DNA of 52,357 nt, taken from an uncultured Lachnospiraceae bacterium (GTDB lineage Bacteria; Bacillota; Clostridia; Lachnospirales; Lachnospiraceae). The stretch's first letter is position 1, and every line of letters starts with the position of its first letter. The stretch covers positions 1-52,357 of the forward strand of contig CACZJD010000007.1 of NCBI GenBank assembly GCA_902781325.1. The letters run 5' to 3'. The notes beneath the pieces are model-generated. The model saw only the letters and a list, made by a program, of their open reading frames with translations, was not told the origin of the DNA and made no database searches. Shown in pieces: positions 22,986 to 31,176 of this stretch. The position numbers and the translations under genes were made by a program.

Positions 22986-24310
22986 GAGAACTTCTTGAGC
23001 AGAAACAATATACGAGACTGCGCCAGGAAGTGGCTGACATGAATGTGGCCGACGTCGCAGCTGTGATGGATGAGATGGAGGATGAGGAGTCTCTGAGAAT
23101 ATTCAGGATCCTGCCCAAGGGGATCGCGGCGGATGTGTTCGCAAACCTTGAGATCGAGGTGCAGCAGTACATCATCCAGTCCCTTTCCGATAAAGAAGCT
23201 TCCAGCATCATCGATAACCTGATGGCCGACGATGCTACGGACCTTCTGGAGGAAATGCCGGCCAATATCGTAAAGAAGATTCTTATGAACGCCAAGCCGG
23301 AAACCCGCAAGGACATCAACCATCTGCTCAGATATCCGGAGGACTCGGCAGGAAGCATCATGACGGTCGAGTATGTCGACCTCAAGGAAAATATGACAGT
23401 CAGTGATGCGGTAGACCGCATTCGCAAGATCGGACTTGATTCCGAGACTGTTAATATTTGCTATGTTGTTGACGCGCAGAGAGTGCTGATCGGTACAGTA
23501 GCGCTGCGCTACCTTGTTATTCTCAATCCCGACGCGATCATCGGGGAAGTGATGAATGACAATGTCATCAGTATCAATACCCTTACCGACCAGGAAGAAG
23601 CAGCCCGCATCTTCCAGAAATACGACTTTACGGCGATGCCTGTGGTGGACAACGAGAACCGTATGGTCGGTATCATCACCATCGACGACGTAGTCGATAT
23701 CATCCAGGAAGAGGCCACCGAGGATATCGAAAAGATGGCGGCTATCATTCCTTCCGACAAGAGCTATTTCAGGACGGGTATACTGGATACTTACAAGAAC
23801 AGAATGCCCTGGCTGCTGCTCCTGATGATCTCAGCTACCTTTACCGGGGCGATCATCACAAGTTACGAGAAGGCTCTTGCCTCTTATGTGATCCTGACCG
23901 CGTATATCCCCATGCTGATGGATACAGGCGGTAACGCCGGCTCTCAGGCCAGTGTATCGATCATCCGCGGCATTTCCCTGCGGGAGATCGAATTCGGAGA
24001 CCTTTTAAAAGCGCTGTGGAAAGAGGTCAGGGTCGCTGCTCTGTGCGGCGTTACATTGTCAGTATGCAATTTCGCCAAGCTCATGCTGTTTGACAGAGTC
24101 GGGTTCCAGATCGCCTTGATCGTTTGCGGCACACTGGTACTTGTTGTCCTTGTCGCGAAGACGATCGGATGTACATTGCCGCTTTTGGCGCACAAACTCG
24201 GTTTTGACCCTGCGGTCATGGCCAGCCCTCTGATCACGACGATCGTGGACGCGATCTCGCTGACGATCTACTTCATGATCGCGACGAATGTGCTGCATCT
24301 CGCGACATAG
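22946..24310 (+). CDS. mgtE: magnesium transporter MgtE
   Basis: A 454-residue Mg2+ channel/transporter. The N domain (residues about 1-130) is a superhelical MgtE_N segment (repeated LPKGIAADVFANLE-like helices), followed by two CBS domains (about 136-255: GSIMTVEYVDL, VGIITIDDVVDII) that sense cytosolic Mg2+, a plug helix, and five membrane segments (about 286-454). The pore signature PMLMDTGGNAGSQAS is intact. GGAGG lies 6 nt before the ATG. It is convergent with typA and carries hairpin element A 26 nt beyond its stop. Confidence 0.96.
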   Translation: MEDKKTEEYGKLLRELLEQKQYTRLRQEVADMNVADVAAVMDEMEDEESLRIFRILPKGIAADVFANLEIEVQQYIIQSLSDKEASSIIDNLMADDATDLLEEMPANIVKKILMNAKPETRKDINHLLRYPEDSAGSIMTVEYVDLKENMTVSDAVDRIRKIGLDSETVNICYVVDAQRVLIGTVALRYLVILNPDAIIGEVMNDNVISINTLTDQEEAARIFQKYDFTAMPVVDNENRMVGIITIDDVVDIIQEEATEDIEKMAAIIPSDKSYFRTGILDTYKNRMPWLLLLMISATFTGAIITSYEKALASYVILTAYIPMLMDTGGNAGSQASVSIIRGISLREIEFGDLLKALWKEVRVAALCGVTLSVCNFAKLMLFDRVGFQIALIVCGTLVLVVLVAKTIGCTLPLLAHKLGFDPAVMASPLITTIVDAISLTIYFMIATNVLHLAT

Positions 24311-24336
24311 AGGAAGTATATTAACAGATTTATGAT

Positions 24337-24532
24337 GGGGCACATAGTCCTGCTGAAATACGTTGAAAGAATGTAGTTTCACTATGATTTTCTGCTGCGT
24401 TTCGGCGGGAAGCGCGTTCATGCGGACATTTGTCCTGCTGACGCGCATGGCGCTTCCCGCCTGCAACTTGCAAAAAATCAAGTGAAAGCTTGACATTCTT
24501 TCAAAGCTTTTACATCAGGACTATGTGCTCCC
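24337..24532 (+). repeat. long imperfect palindromic element A (copy 1)
   Basis: A 196-bp imperfect inverted repeat. The left end (24337-24352, containing CACATAGTCCTG) is matched by the right end (24516-24532, containing CAGGACTATGTG), and pairing continues with interruptions (GAAAGAATGT near 24365 with ACATTCTTTC near 24493). The apical stem GGCGGGAAGCGC (24404-24415) pairs perfectly with 24450-24461. The 34-nt loop has an inner CATGCG/CGCATG pairing and GGAC-ATTT-GTCC. It starts 26 nt after the mgtE stop, in sense orientation. It encodes no protein I can support and has no T-run at its end. Confidence 0.85.
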
Positions 24533-24787
24533 TGCCATTAAGCTGTTAACTGCCGGGAGATAGAAGTTCTTATATTGAGATAGTTGAAAAGAGGGTGCTG
24601 TATTGTACAGCACCCTCTTTAATAATTGTTTCTATTTTCTGACAAGTGGCTCATCTGTCTATTTCGGTATCGAAGCATTGATACATCATTTTCTACCTAA
24701 ATCACTTACTATTAAAGCAATCTCACGCTGTTCGACCATCTCCTTATAAGAATTTCCCATCTCTCGGCAGTCGAAAACAGAAAAGAA
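24533..24787. other. spacer between the two palindromic elements
   Basis: About 255 bp of non-coding, AT-rich sequence. It holds the bidirectional terminator at 24591-24620 and otherwise only short ORFs. On the minus strand a 17-codon ORF beginning at an ATG preceded by AAGGAG (around 24742) exists, but I do not consider it supported. No direct repeats that would mark an insertion are obvious at the element ends. Confidence 0.5.
24591..24620. terminator. bidirectional terminator between mgtE and typA
   Basis: GAGGGTGCTGTA (24591-24602) pairs perfectly with TACAGCACCCTC (24606-24617) over a 3-nt loop. TTT follows on the plus strand and TTTT on the minus strand. Confidence 0.88.
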
Positions 24788-24982
24788 GGGAGTACATAGT
24801 CCTGATGAAATACTCTGAAAGAATGTATGGCTTTCACTTGATTTTCTGCAAGCGGAGGTGTGGACCGCCATGCGCGTAATCAGGACAAAAGTCTGCATGC
24901 CGCGGTCCACACCGCAGCGAAGCATAAAATCATAGTGTAACCACATTCTTTCACCGTATTTCAACAGGATCTGTGTACTCCC
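24788..24982 (-). repeat. long imperfect palindromic element A (copy 2, inverted)
   Basis: A 195-bp palindrome related to the one at 24337-24532; by the asymmetric loop it lies in the opposite orientation. Ends are GGGAGTACATAGTCCTG and, inverted, GGGAGTACACAGATCCTG. The apical 12-bp stem GGTGTGGACCGC (24857-24868) pairs with 24902-24913 and differs from copy 1 at four positions, each compensated. The outer arm matches copy 1 at roughly four in five positions by eye. Read on the minus strand it begins 24 nt after the typA stop, so both copies occupy equivalent 3'-UTR positions in sense orientation. Confidence 0.85.
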
Positions 24983-25006
24983 GTACAATCTGGTTTCGAT
25001 CTCTTA

Positions 25007-26863
25007 TCATTCCATCTCAGCCGCGCTCTTCATAGCTGCGCTGATGTTGGCGCGCTTTCTGAGGCGGGGATCGAGGATCTTCTTGCGGAGGCGCAGATGA
25101 TGAGGAGTGACTTCGAGAAGCTCATCTGTGTCCACATATTCGATGGCCTGCTCCAGGCTCATGATCCTGGGCGGAACAAGGCGGAGAGCCTCATCCGCGC
25201 TGGAAGAGCGGGTATTGGTCAGATGTTTGGTCTTGCAGACGTTGACGTCGATGTCCACGGACTTGCCGCTCTGCCCCACGATCATGCCTGCGTAGACTTC
25301 ATCGCCGGGGCTGATGAAGAGCTGGCCGCGCTCCTGGGCATTGAAGAGACCGTAAGTGACTGCGGTCCCTGCTTCAAAGGCGATCAGGGATCCCTGCTTG
25401 CGGTAAGTGATATCTCCCTTGTAGGGCGCGTACTTGTCAAAGATCGTATTCATTATGCCGTTGCCCTTGGTATCGGTGAGGAAATCGCCTCTGTATCCGA
25501 TCAGGCCGCGGGAAGGAATAGAGAACTCAAGTCTCGTATAACCGCCGTTTATGACGCCCATATTGAGAAGTTCGCCCTTGCGCTCGCTGAGCTTCTGGAT
25601 TACGTTGCCGGCAAATTCCTCGGGAACATCGACAAAGCAGGTCTCCATAGGCTCGAGGAGCTTTCCGTTTTCGTCTCTCTTATAGATGACTTCTGCCTTA
25701 CTGACCGCGAATTCATAACCTTCGCGCCGCATTGTCTCGATCAGAACGGAAAGGTGAAGTTCTCCGCGGCCGGATACCTTGAAGGATTCCGTGGTATCTG
25801 TGTCCTCTACGCGCAGTGAGACGTCGGTATTGAGTTCTCTGTAGAGCCTGTCACGGATGTGGCGGCTTGTGACGTACTTGCCGTCGCGTCCTGCAAGAGG
25901 AGAGTCATTGACACTGAATGTCATGGAGATCGTGGGCTCCGAGATCTTCTGGAACGGAATCGCATTAGGAGCGTCGGGAGAGCAGATCGTATCGCCGATG
26001 TGAAGATCGGAGATACCGGATACAGCTACGATGGAACCGATATGGGCCTCATTGACTTCCACACGTGAAAGACCTTCAAACTCATAGAGCTTGCTGATCT
26101 TGACCTTGCGCATCACGTCGGGGTTGTGGTGGTTTACGATCACACACTCCTGATTGACTTTGAGGCTTCCGTTGTCAACTTTGCCGACGCCGATCCTGCC
26201 TACGTATTCATTATAGTCAATGGTGCTGATGAGCATCTGGGTACCTGCCTCGGGATCGCCCTTGGGAGCAGGAATATAGTCGATGATGGTCTCAAACAGG
26301 GGCTTCATGCTGGCGCCTACGCTGCCAAGATCCAGCGTCGCGATGCCGGATTTGGCAGACGCGAACACGAAGGGGCAGTCGATCTGCTCGTCACTGGCTC
26401 CCAGGTCCATGAGAAGTTCGAGGACTTCGTCGATGACCTGAGTGGGGCGGGCGCCGGGTCTGTCGATCTTGTTGATGCATACGATCACCGGAAGATCCAG
26501 TGCCATCGCTTTGCTAAGGACAAATCTTGTCTGGGGCATAGGTCCTTCAAAGGCGTCAACGACGAGGATGACACCGTTTACCATCTTGAGGACACGCTCC
26601 ACTTCTCCGCCGAAGTCTGCGTGACCTGGAGTGTCAATGATATTGATCTTGACCCCTTTGTAATAAACGGCTGTATTTTTGCTCAAAATAGTGATTCCGC
26701 GCTCTCTCTCGATATCGCCTGAATCCATGACGCGCTCCTGGACCTCCTGGTTCTCGCGGAAAACGCCGCTCTGCTTGAGGAGGCCGTCGACCAGGGTGGT
26801 CTTGCCGTGGTCGACATGGGCTATAATTGCTACATTTCTGACATCTTCTCTAGTCTGGATCAT
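25007..26863 (-). CDS. typA: ribosome-associated GTPase TypA/BipA
   Basis: A 618-residue translational GTPase related to EF-G that acts in ribosome assembly and stress adaptation. The G domain is intact: AHVDHGKTTL (G1), RGITI (G2), DTPGHADF (G3), NKID (G4), SAK (G5). EF-G-like domains II, III and V follow, and the C-terminal BipA-specific domain ends with a basic helix (LRLRKKILDPRLRKRAN). The ATG is preceded by TAAGGAG. It is transcribed toward mgtE. Confidence 0.97.
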   Translation of the reverse strand: MIQTREDVRNVAIIAHVDHGKTTLVDGLLKQSGVFRENQEVQERVMDSGDIERERGITILSKNTAVYYKGVKINIIDTPGHADFGGEVERVLKMVNGVILVVDAFEGPMPQTRFVLSKAMALDLPVIVCINKIDRPGARPTQVIDEVLELLMDLGASDEQIDCPFVFASAKSGIATLDLGSVGASMKPLFETIIDYIPAPKGDPEAGTQMLISTIDYNEYVGRIGVGKVDNGSLKVNQECVIVNHHNPDVMRKVKISKLYEFEGLSRVEVNEAHIGSIVAVSGISDLHIGDTICSPDAPNAIPFQKISEPTISMTFSVNDSPLAGRDGKYVTSRHIRDRLYRELNTDVSLRVEDTDTTESFKVSGRGELHLSVLIETMRREGYEFAVSKAEVIYKRDENGKLLEPMETCFVDVPEEFAGNVIQKLSERKGELLNMGVINGGYTRLEFSIPSRGLIGYRGDFLTDTKGNGIMNTIFDKYAPYKGDITYRKQGSLIAFEAGTAVTYGLFNAQERGQLFISPGDEVYAGMIVGQSGKSVDIDVNVCKTKHLTNTRSSSADEALRLVPPRIMSLEQAIEYVDTDELLEVTPHHLRLRKKILDPRLRKRANISAAMKSAAEME

Positions 26864-26898
26864 TACTTCTCCTTACATCTGCGGGGCAAATAACTCTT

Positions 26899-26929
26899 AC
26901 TATACCCCTTTTTCCTTATATTAAGGAAA
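26899..26929 (-). promoter_or_regulatory. typA promoter with overlapping palindrome
   Basis: On the minus strand TATAGT (26904-26899) is a -10 box about 36 nt upstream of the typA ATG. Where the -35 should lie there is a perfect palindrome TTTCCTTA-TAT-TAAGGAAA (26911-26929), a plausible operator. No consensus -35 is seen. Confidence 0.45.
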
Positions 26930-26981
26930 CAAAACCGTTTTTCTTCATAAACTGTAACAGTATAGCATCGGATACCGTCCC

Positions 26982-27010
26982 TTGTAAATGGGAGATATCT
27001 AATGTAAAAT
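26982..27010 (+). promoter_or_regulatory. promoter of the pyrH operon
   Basis: TTGTAA (26982-26987), a 17-bp spacer and TAAAAT (27005-27010). Confidence 0.6.
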
Positions 27011-27030
27011 GGTTAATGATATTATTAACC
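27011..27030. promoter_or_regulatory. palindrome at the pyrH transcription start (candidate operator)
   Basis: GGTTAAT-N6-ATTAACC, a perfect 7-bp inverted repeat immediately after the -10 box and 3 nt before the pyrH ribosome-binding site. It could be an operator or a small RNA hairpin near the RBS. Confidence 0.45.
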
Positions 27031-27045
27031 ATGGAGGAATAACAG

Positions 27046-27741
27046 ATGAGCAGAATCATTTTGAAGCTGAGCGGCGAGGCGCTGGCAGGACCCAAGAGTA
27101 TGGGATTTGACGAGAATACTGTCAGAGGTGTTGCGAAACAGGTCCGTCAGCTGATCGACGCCGGATACGAGGTAGGCGTCGTGACCGGGGGCGGCAATTT
27201 CTGGAGAGGCCGCACGGGCAATGAGATCGACCGCGTCAAGGCGGACCAGATCGGAATGCTGGCAACGGTCATGAACTGCATCTATGTATCGGAGATATTC
27301 AGAACTGAGGGAATGAAAACAGTCGTGATGACACCTTTTGCTGTAGGCGCTTTTACAGAACTGTTTTCCAAGGACAAGGCCAACCAGTATTTTGCCGGCG
27401 GAACTGTAGTGTTCTACGCGGGAGGCACAGGACATCCTTATTTCTCGACAGATACGGGAATCCTTCTCCGAGCGATCGAATCCGAGGCGGATATGATCCT
27501 TCTTGCCAAGAATATCGACGGAATCTATGACAGTGATCCGGCGAAGAATCCTGACGCGAAGAGATTTGACACGATCTCCATCGACGAAGTGATCGCGAGG
27601 GGACTGCAGGCAGTTGATATGACTGCATCCATCCTGGCCAAGGAGAACCATATGCCGATGCGCGTGTTCGCGCTTCAGGAAGAGAACAGCATCGTGAAAG
27701 CGGCTGCGGGAGATTTCAACGGAACCACGGTCACGGCCTGA
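27046..27741 (+). CDS. pyrH: UMP kinase PyrH
   Basis: A 231-residue hexameric bacterial UMP kinase of the amino-acid-kinase fold, making UDP from UMP for pyrimidine and wall precursors. Motifs: ILKLSGEALAG at the N-terminus, GVVTGGGNFWRG (phosphate-binding), GGTGHPYFSTDT, and LLAKNIDGIYDSDP. Length fits. GGAGG sits 8 nt upstream of the ATG. It opens the block pyrH-frr-uppS-cdsA common in Firmicutes. Confidence 0.96.
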   Translation: MSRIILKLSGEALAGPKSMGFDENTVRGVAKQVRQLIDAGYEVGVVTGGGNFWRGRTGNEIDRVKADQIGMLATVMNCIYVSEIFRTEGMKTVVMTPFAVGAFTELFSKDKANQYFAGGTVVFYAGGTGHPYFSTDTGILLRAIESEADMILLAKNIDGIYDSDPAKNPDAKRFDTISIDEVIARGLQAVDMTASILAKENHMPMRVFALQEENSIVKAAAGDFNGTTVTA

Positions 27742-27804
27742 ATGACCTGATCACAACGATAAAGAGCCGGCGTGCCGGAGAATTAAAATAACAGGGAGGT
27801 TATT

Positions 27805-28362
27805 ATGAGCAGCGAAAGAGTTAAACCTTATGAAGAGAGAATGGAGAAGACCATTTCCTATCTGCAGACCGATCTGCAGGCTGTCCGTGCCGGACGCGCA
27901 AATCCTCATGTACTGGATAAGATCCGCGTAGACTATTACGGATCACCCACGCCCATCCAGCAGGTGGCTAATGTTTCCGTACCTGAGGCAAGGATCATTC
28001 AGATCGCTCCCTGGGAGAAGAAGATGATCAAGGAGATCAGCCGCGCCATCAATGCATCCGATATCGGGATCAATCCCACTAATGACGGACAGACGATCCG
28101 CCTGGTATTCCCTGAACTGACCGGTGAGCGCAGAAAGCAGCTCTCCAAGGACGTCAAGAAGATGGGCGAGGATTCGAAGGTTGCCCTGCGAAATATCCGC
28201 AGAGACGGAAATGACGCGTTCAAGAAACTTAAGAAGACAGAAGATCTCTCCGAGGATATCGTAGAAGAGCTTCAGGATGAACTTCAGAAGTCAACTGAGA
28301 AGTACATCAAGAAGATCGACAAGATGATCGAAGAGAAGACCAAGGAAATCACAACGCTGTAA
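27805..28362 (+). CDS. frr: ribosome recycling factor
   Basis: A 185-residue tRNA-mimicking factor that, with EF-G, splits post-termination ribosomes. Signatures include LQAVRAGRANPHVLD, IQIAPWEKKMIKEI and a C-terminal domain I helix rich in Lys/Glu. An AGGGAGG RBS is present. The 63-nt gap from pyrH holds no other feature. Confidence 0.97.
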   Translation: MSSERVKPYEERMEKTISYLQTDLQAVRAGRANPHVLDKIRVDYYGSPTPIQQVANVSVPEARIIQIAPWEKKMIKEISRAINASDIGINPTNDGQTIRLVFPELTGERRKQLSKDVKKMGEDSKVALRNIRRDGNDAFKKLKKTEDLSEDIVEELQDELQKSTEKYIKKIDKMIEEKTKEITTL

Positions 28363-28392
28363 TTTGACGGCGTAATCAGACAGGGGTATAAA

Positions 28393-29109
28393 TTGCAAAA
28401 CGAACGAAAAATACCCGTTCATGTAGCGATCATCATGGACGGAAACGGAAGATGGGCTAAGAAGCGCGGATTACCCCGAACGGCCGGGCACGCGCAGGGC
28501 GCCAGGGTTGTGGAGCAGATTCTTGAGGATGCGGATCACATGGGGATTCGTTATCTGACAGTGTATGCTTTTTCCACCGAGAACTGGAGCAGACCTGACA
28601 GTGAAGTCAAGGCCCTGATGAATCTGCTCAGGACCTATATGAAGACGAGCCTTGCGAAATGCGCCAGGAATAATGTCAGGATCAGGGTGATCGGCGACAA
28701 GAGCAGACTTGACAGCGACCTTCAGGCCTCCATCGCGAATCTGGAAAAGGAAACAGCTTCCAATACCGGCATCGGCTTCCAGATCGCGATCAACTACGGC
28801 TCGAGGGACGAGATCATAAGGGCTGTCCGTAAGGCATCGCAGAAAGTGAAGGATTCGGAGCTGAATCCTGAAGACATCACGGAAGATATGATCTCGGATG
28901 AGCTGGATACAGCAGGAATACCGGATCCGGATCTTCTGATCCGGACAGGAGGAGAGCAGAGAATATCCAACTTTCTTCTGTGGCAGACCGCATATTCGGA
29001 ACTGTATTTCTGTGATGCCGCATGGCCTGATTTCAATAAGGCTGAGCTGGAGAAGGCCGTAGATGCATTTAATAACAGAGAACGCAGATACGGAGGTCTG
29101 ATCTCATGA
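28393..29109 (+). CDS. uppS: isoprenyl transferase (undecaprenyl diphosphate synthase)
   Basis: A 238-residue cis-prenyltransferase making undecaprenyl diphosphate, the lipid carrier for wall synthesis. The catalytic motif HVAIIMDGNGRWAKKRGL is at the N-terminus, with YAFSTENWSRP and the C-terminal LLIRTGGEQRISNFLLWQ. It uses a TTG start with AGGGG upstream. Its stop overlaps the cdsA start in an ATGA. Confidence 0.96.
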   Translation: MQNERKIPVHVAIIMDGNGRWAKKRGLPRTAGHAQGARVVEQILEDADHMGIRYLTVYAFSTENWSRPDSEVKALMNLLRTYMKTSLAKCARNNVRIRVIGDKSRLDSDLQASIANLEKETASNTGIGFQIAINYGSRDEIIRAVRKASQKVKDSELNPEDITEDMISDELDTAGIPDPDLLIRTGGEQRISNFLLWQTAYSELYFCDAAWPDFNKAELEKAVDAFNNRERRYGGLIS

Positions 29110-29972
29110 AAGAGAGAGTGATCAGCGGCGTGGTCATTGCCGCTCTGATCGTCGGCGCGGGACTGCTGGGGGGATATCCTCTGGCAGTTCTCATCATGGT
29201 GTGCTCTATGATCGGCTTTCAGGAACTTGCCCGAGCAACGGCAGTCCTGCAGAGCGAAGAGAAAGTAAATACGCTGTCGGGGTTTGTGCTCGTAATGACA
29301 GCGATCTACTATGCCGGGCTCATGGCTTTTCAGGCAAGATGGGGGGCAGTTCCGGACCAGCTGGTCCTCGCATCTGATTTCTTTACTACAGTGATCATCA
29401 TAGTTGCTTTTTTGGGAATCATGACAGTTTATGTCCTTACGTTCCCGAAGTTTCGGTCGGAACAGGTGATGGCTGCTTTTTTCAGCTTTGTCTATGCTCC
29501 GGTACTGATGGCATTCGTATACAGATCGAGAACGCTGCCGTACGGTCTTTTCATGTACGCGCTTATTTTTGTGTGCAGCTCTGTATGCGATACCTGTGCG
29601 CTGGCGGCAGGGATGATGTTCGGGAAGCATAAAATGGCGCCCGTGCTCAGTCCCAAGAAGACGAAAGAAGGCGCAGTCGGAGGGCTCCTCGGGTCTGCGA
29701 TTTGTTCGGTTATCCTTGCGTATATCCTCAGATCCATATATCCCGAAGCGGATTACAGAATTCAGTTTCTGATCATCGGTATCTGCGGAGCGCTGATCAG
29801 CATGATCGGAGATCTCGCCGCCTCAGCGATTAAGAGAAACCACGATATCAAGGATTACGGAAACCTGATCCCGGGACATGGAGGCATCATGGACCGGTTT
29901 GACAGCATCATCTTCACAGCGCCTCTGATCTATATTCTGGGCGTGATCCTGATGGGGACGGCTGCATTGTAA
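29106..29972 (+). CDS. cdsA: phosphatidate cytidylyltransferase CdsA
   Basis: A 288-residue polytopic membrane enzyme forming CDP-diacylglycerol. The signature near the C-terminus is SMIGDLAASAIKRNHDIKD, then NLIPGHGGIMDRFDS, which holds the catalytic acidic residues. Translationally coupled to uppS. In many relatives dxr follows at this point; here a terminator-like hairpin and rseP follow instead. Confidence 0.95.
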   Translation: MKERVISGVVIAALIVGAGLLGGYPLAVLIMVCSMIGFQELARATAVLQSEEKVNTLSGFVLVMTAIYYAGLMAFQARWGAVPDQLVLASDFFTTVIIIVAFLGIMTVYVLTFPKFRSEQVMAAFFSFVYAPVLMAFVYRSRTLPYGLFMYALIFVCSSVCDTCALAAGMMFGKHKMAPVLSPKKTKEGAVGGLLGSAICSVILAYILRSIYPEADYRIQFLIIGICGALISMIGDLAASAIKRNHDIKDYGNLIPGHGGIMDRFDSIIFTAPLIYILGVILMGTAAL

Positions 29973-29983
29973 ACATAATAGAC

Positions 29984-30007
29984 AAGGGCGGGCATTGTGT
30001 TCGCCTT
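29984..30007 (+). terminator. weak intrinsic terminator after cdsA
   Basis: AAGGGCG (29984-29990) pairs, with one G-U, with CGCCTTT; an 11-nt loop and a TTTTT run follow. It may only attenuate, since rseP begins 60 nt downstream. Confidence 0.5.
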
Positions 30008-30066
30008 TTTCTTGCTTTTGGCGGCAGCACAGCCGCAGTATCTGTTTTAAACGGGAGTAGTATATT

Positions 30067-31137
30067 TTGTTCAGTAATTGGTTAGTCAGTATTTTGATCT
30101 TTGCCCTGATACTGGGAGTCATCGTGGTATCCCATGAGCTGGGGCATTTTGCCGTCGCGAGAAGAAACGGGATCCATGTCAATGAATTTGATGTGGGCTT
30201 TGGACCGACTCTGCTCAAAAAGAGGTTCGGGGATACGGATTTCTGCCTCAAGCTTCTTCCCCTGGGCGGCGCCTGTATTTTTGAGGGAATGGATTCTCTG
30301 GACGAGGATGAAAGGTCAAACCTCTCTCCGGATGCTTTCCCCAACGCGCCGGTGGGAGCAAGAATCGCCACAGTCCTTGCCGGTCCTATGGCGAACTTTC
30401 TGATCGGCTATGTCTTTGCCCTTATCATTGTCGCGTTCTGCGGTACGGATCTGCCTGTCATCAATAAAGTCATAGATGATTCCGCGGCTATGGAAGCAGG
30501 GCTTATGGACGGCGATACGATCGTGAAGATCGGAAGGGAGAATATCCATCTTTACAGGGAAGTGAGTCTTTACTCAATGATGAATTACGGCGAGCCGCTG
30601 GAGATCACATATGAGAGGGACGGGGAGAGACATACTGTAACGGTGACGCCTAAATTTGATGAAGAGGCAAACCGTTATTATATCGGAATACTGGGGGCAG
30701 GAGAAGCACATGAGTGCTCAGCGCTTGAAGTGTTCAAGTATGGGTTCTATGAGATCGAGTACTGGATGAAGGTGACCTTTAAGTCACTCGGAACTATTTT
30801 CAACGGTCACTTTTCCAAGGATGACGTTTCAGGTCCTGTAGGAGTGGTGCAGGTGGTTAATGAAACATATACGGAGGCACAGCCTTATGGAGCTATGACC
30901 GTGGTCTTGTCTATGATCAACCTGGCGACACTTCTGACTATTAACCTGGGGATCATTAATCTGCTCCCGCTGCCCGCTCTGGATGGTGGAAGGCTTGTCT
31001 TTCTGCTGATCGAGGCAGTGCGCGGAAAGCCGATCCCACCCGAGAAGGAAGGTATGGTTCACCTTGCGGGCTTTATGGCTCTCATGGCGCTAATGGTATT
31101 TGTGATGTTCAATGATATATCAAGGCTTTTCGGCTGA
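30067..31137 (+). CDS. rseP: site-2 intramembrane zinc metalloprotease RseP
   Basis: A 356-residue membrane protease that cleaves anti-sigma factors or signal peptides within the membrane. The first membrane helix contains VVSHELGHF (HExxH zinc motif), a PDZ domain occupies residues about 130-200, and the last part has LGIINLLPLPALDGGRL (the third zinc ligand Asp). A TTG start with GGGAG 9 nt upstream is used. Confidence 0.95.
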   Translation: MFSNWLVSILIFALILGVIVVSHELGHFAVARRNGIHVNEFDVGFGPTLLKKRFGDTDFCLKLLPLGGACIFEGMDSLDEDERSNLSPDAFPNAPVGARIATVLAGPMANFLIGYVFALIIVAFCGTDLPVINKVIDDSAAMEAGLMDGDTIVKIGRENIHLYREVSLYSMMNYGEPLEITYERDGERHTVTVTPKFDEEANRYYIGILGAGEAHECSALEVFKYGFYEIEYWMKVTFKSLGTIFNGHFSKDDVSGPVGVVQVVNETYTEAQPYGAMTVVLSMINLATLLTINLGIINLLPLPALDGGRLVFLLIEAVRGKPIPPEKEGMVHLAGFMALMALMVFVMFNDISRLFG

Positions 31138-31176
31138 GAAAAGATAAGCAGAAATATAAAATGGAGGAGTATCCTT

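Noticed and set aside
24686..24988. 100-codon minus-strand ORF across palindromic copy 2
   Set aside because: Most of it lies in the hairpin arms; composition and lack of RBS at its start argue against coding.
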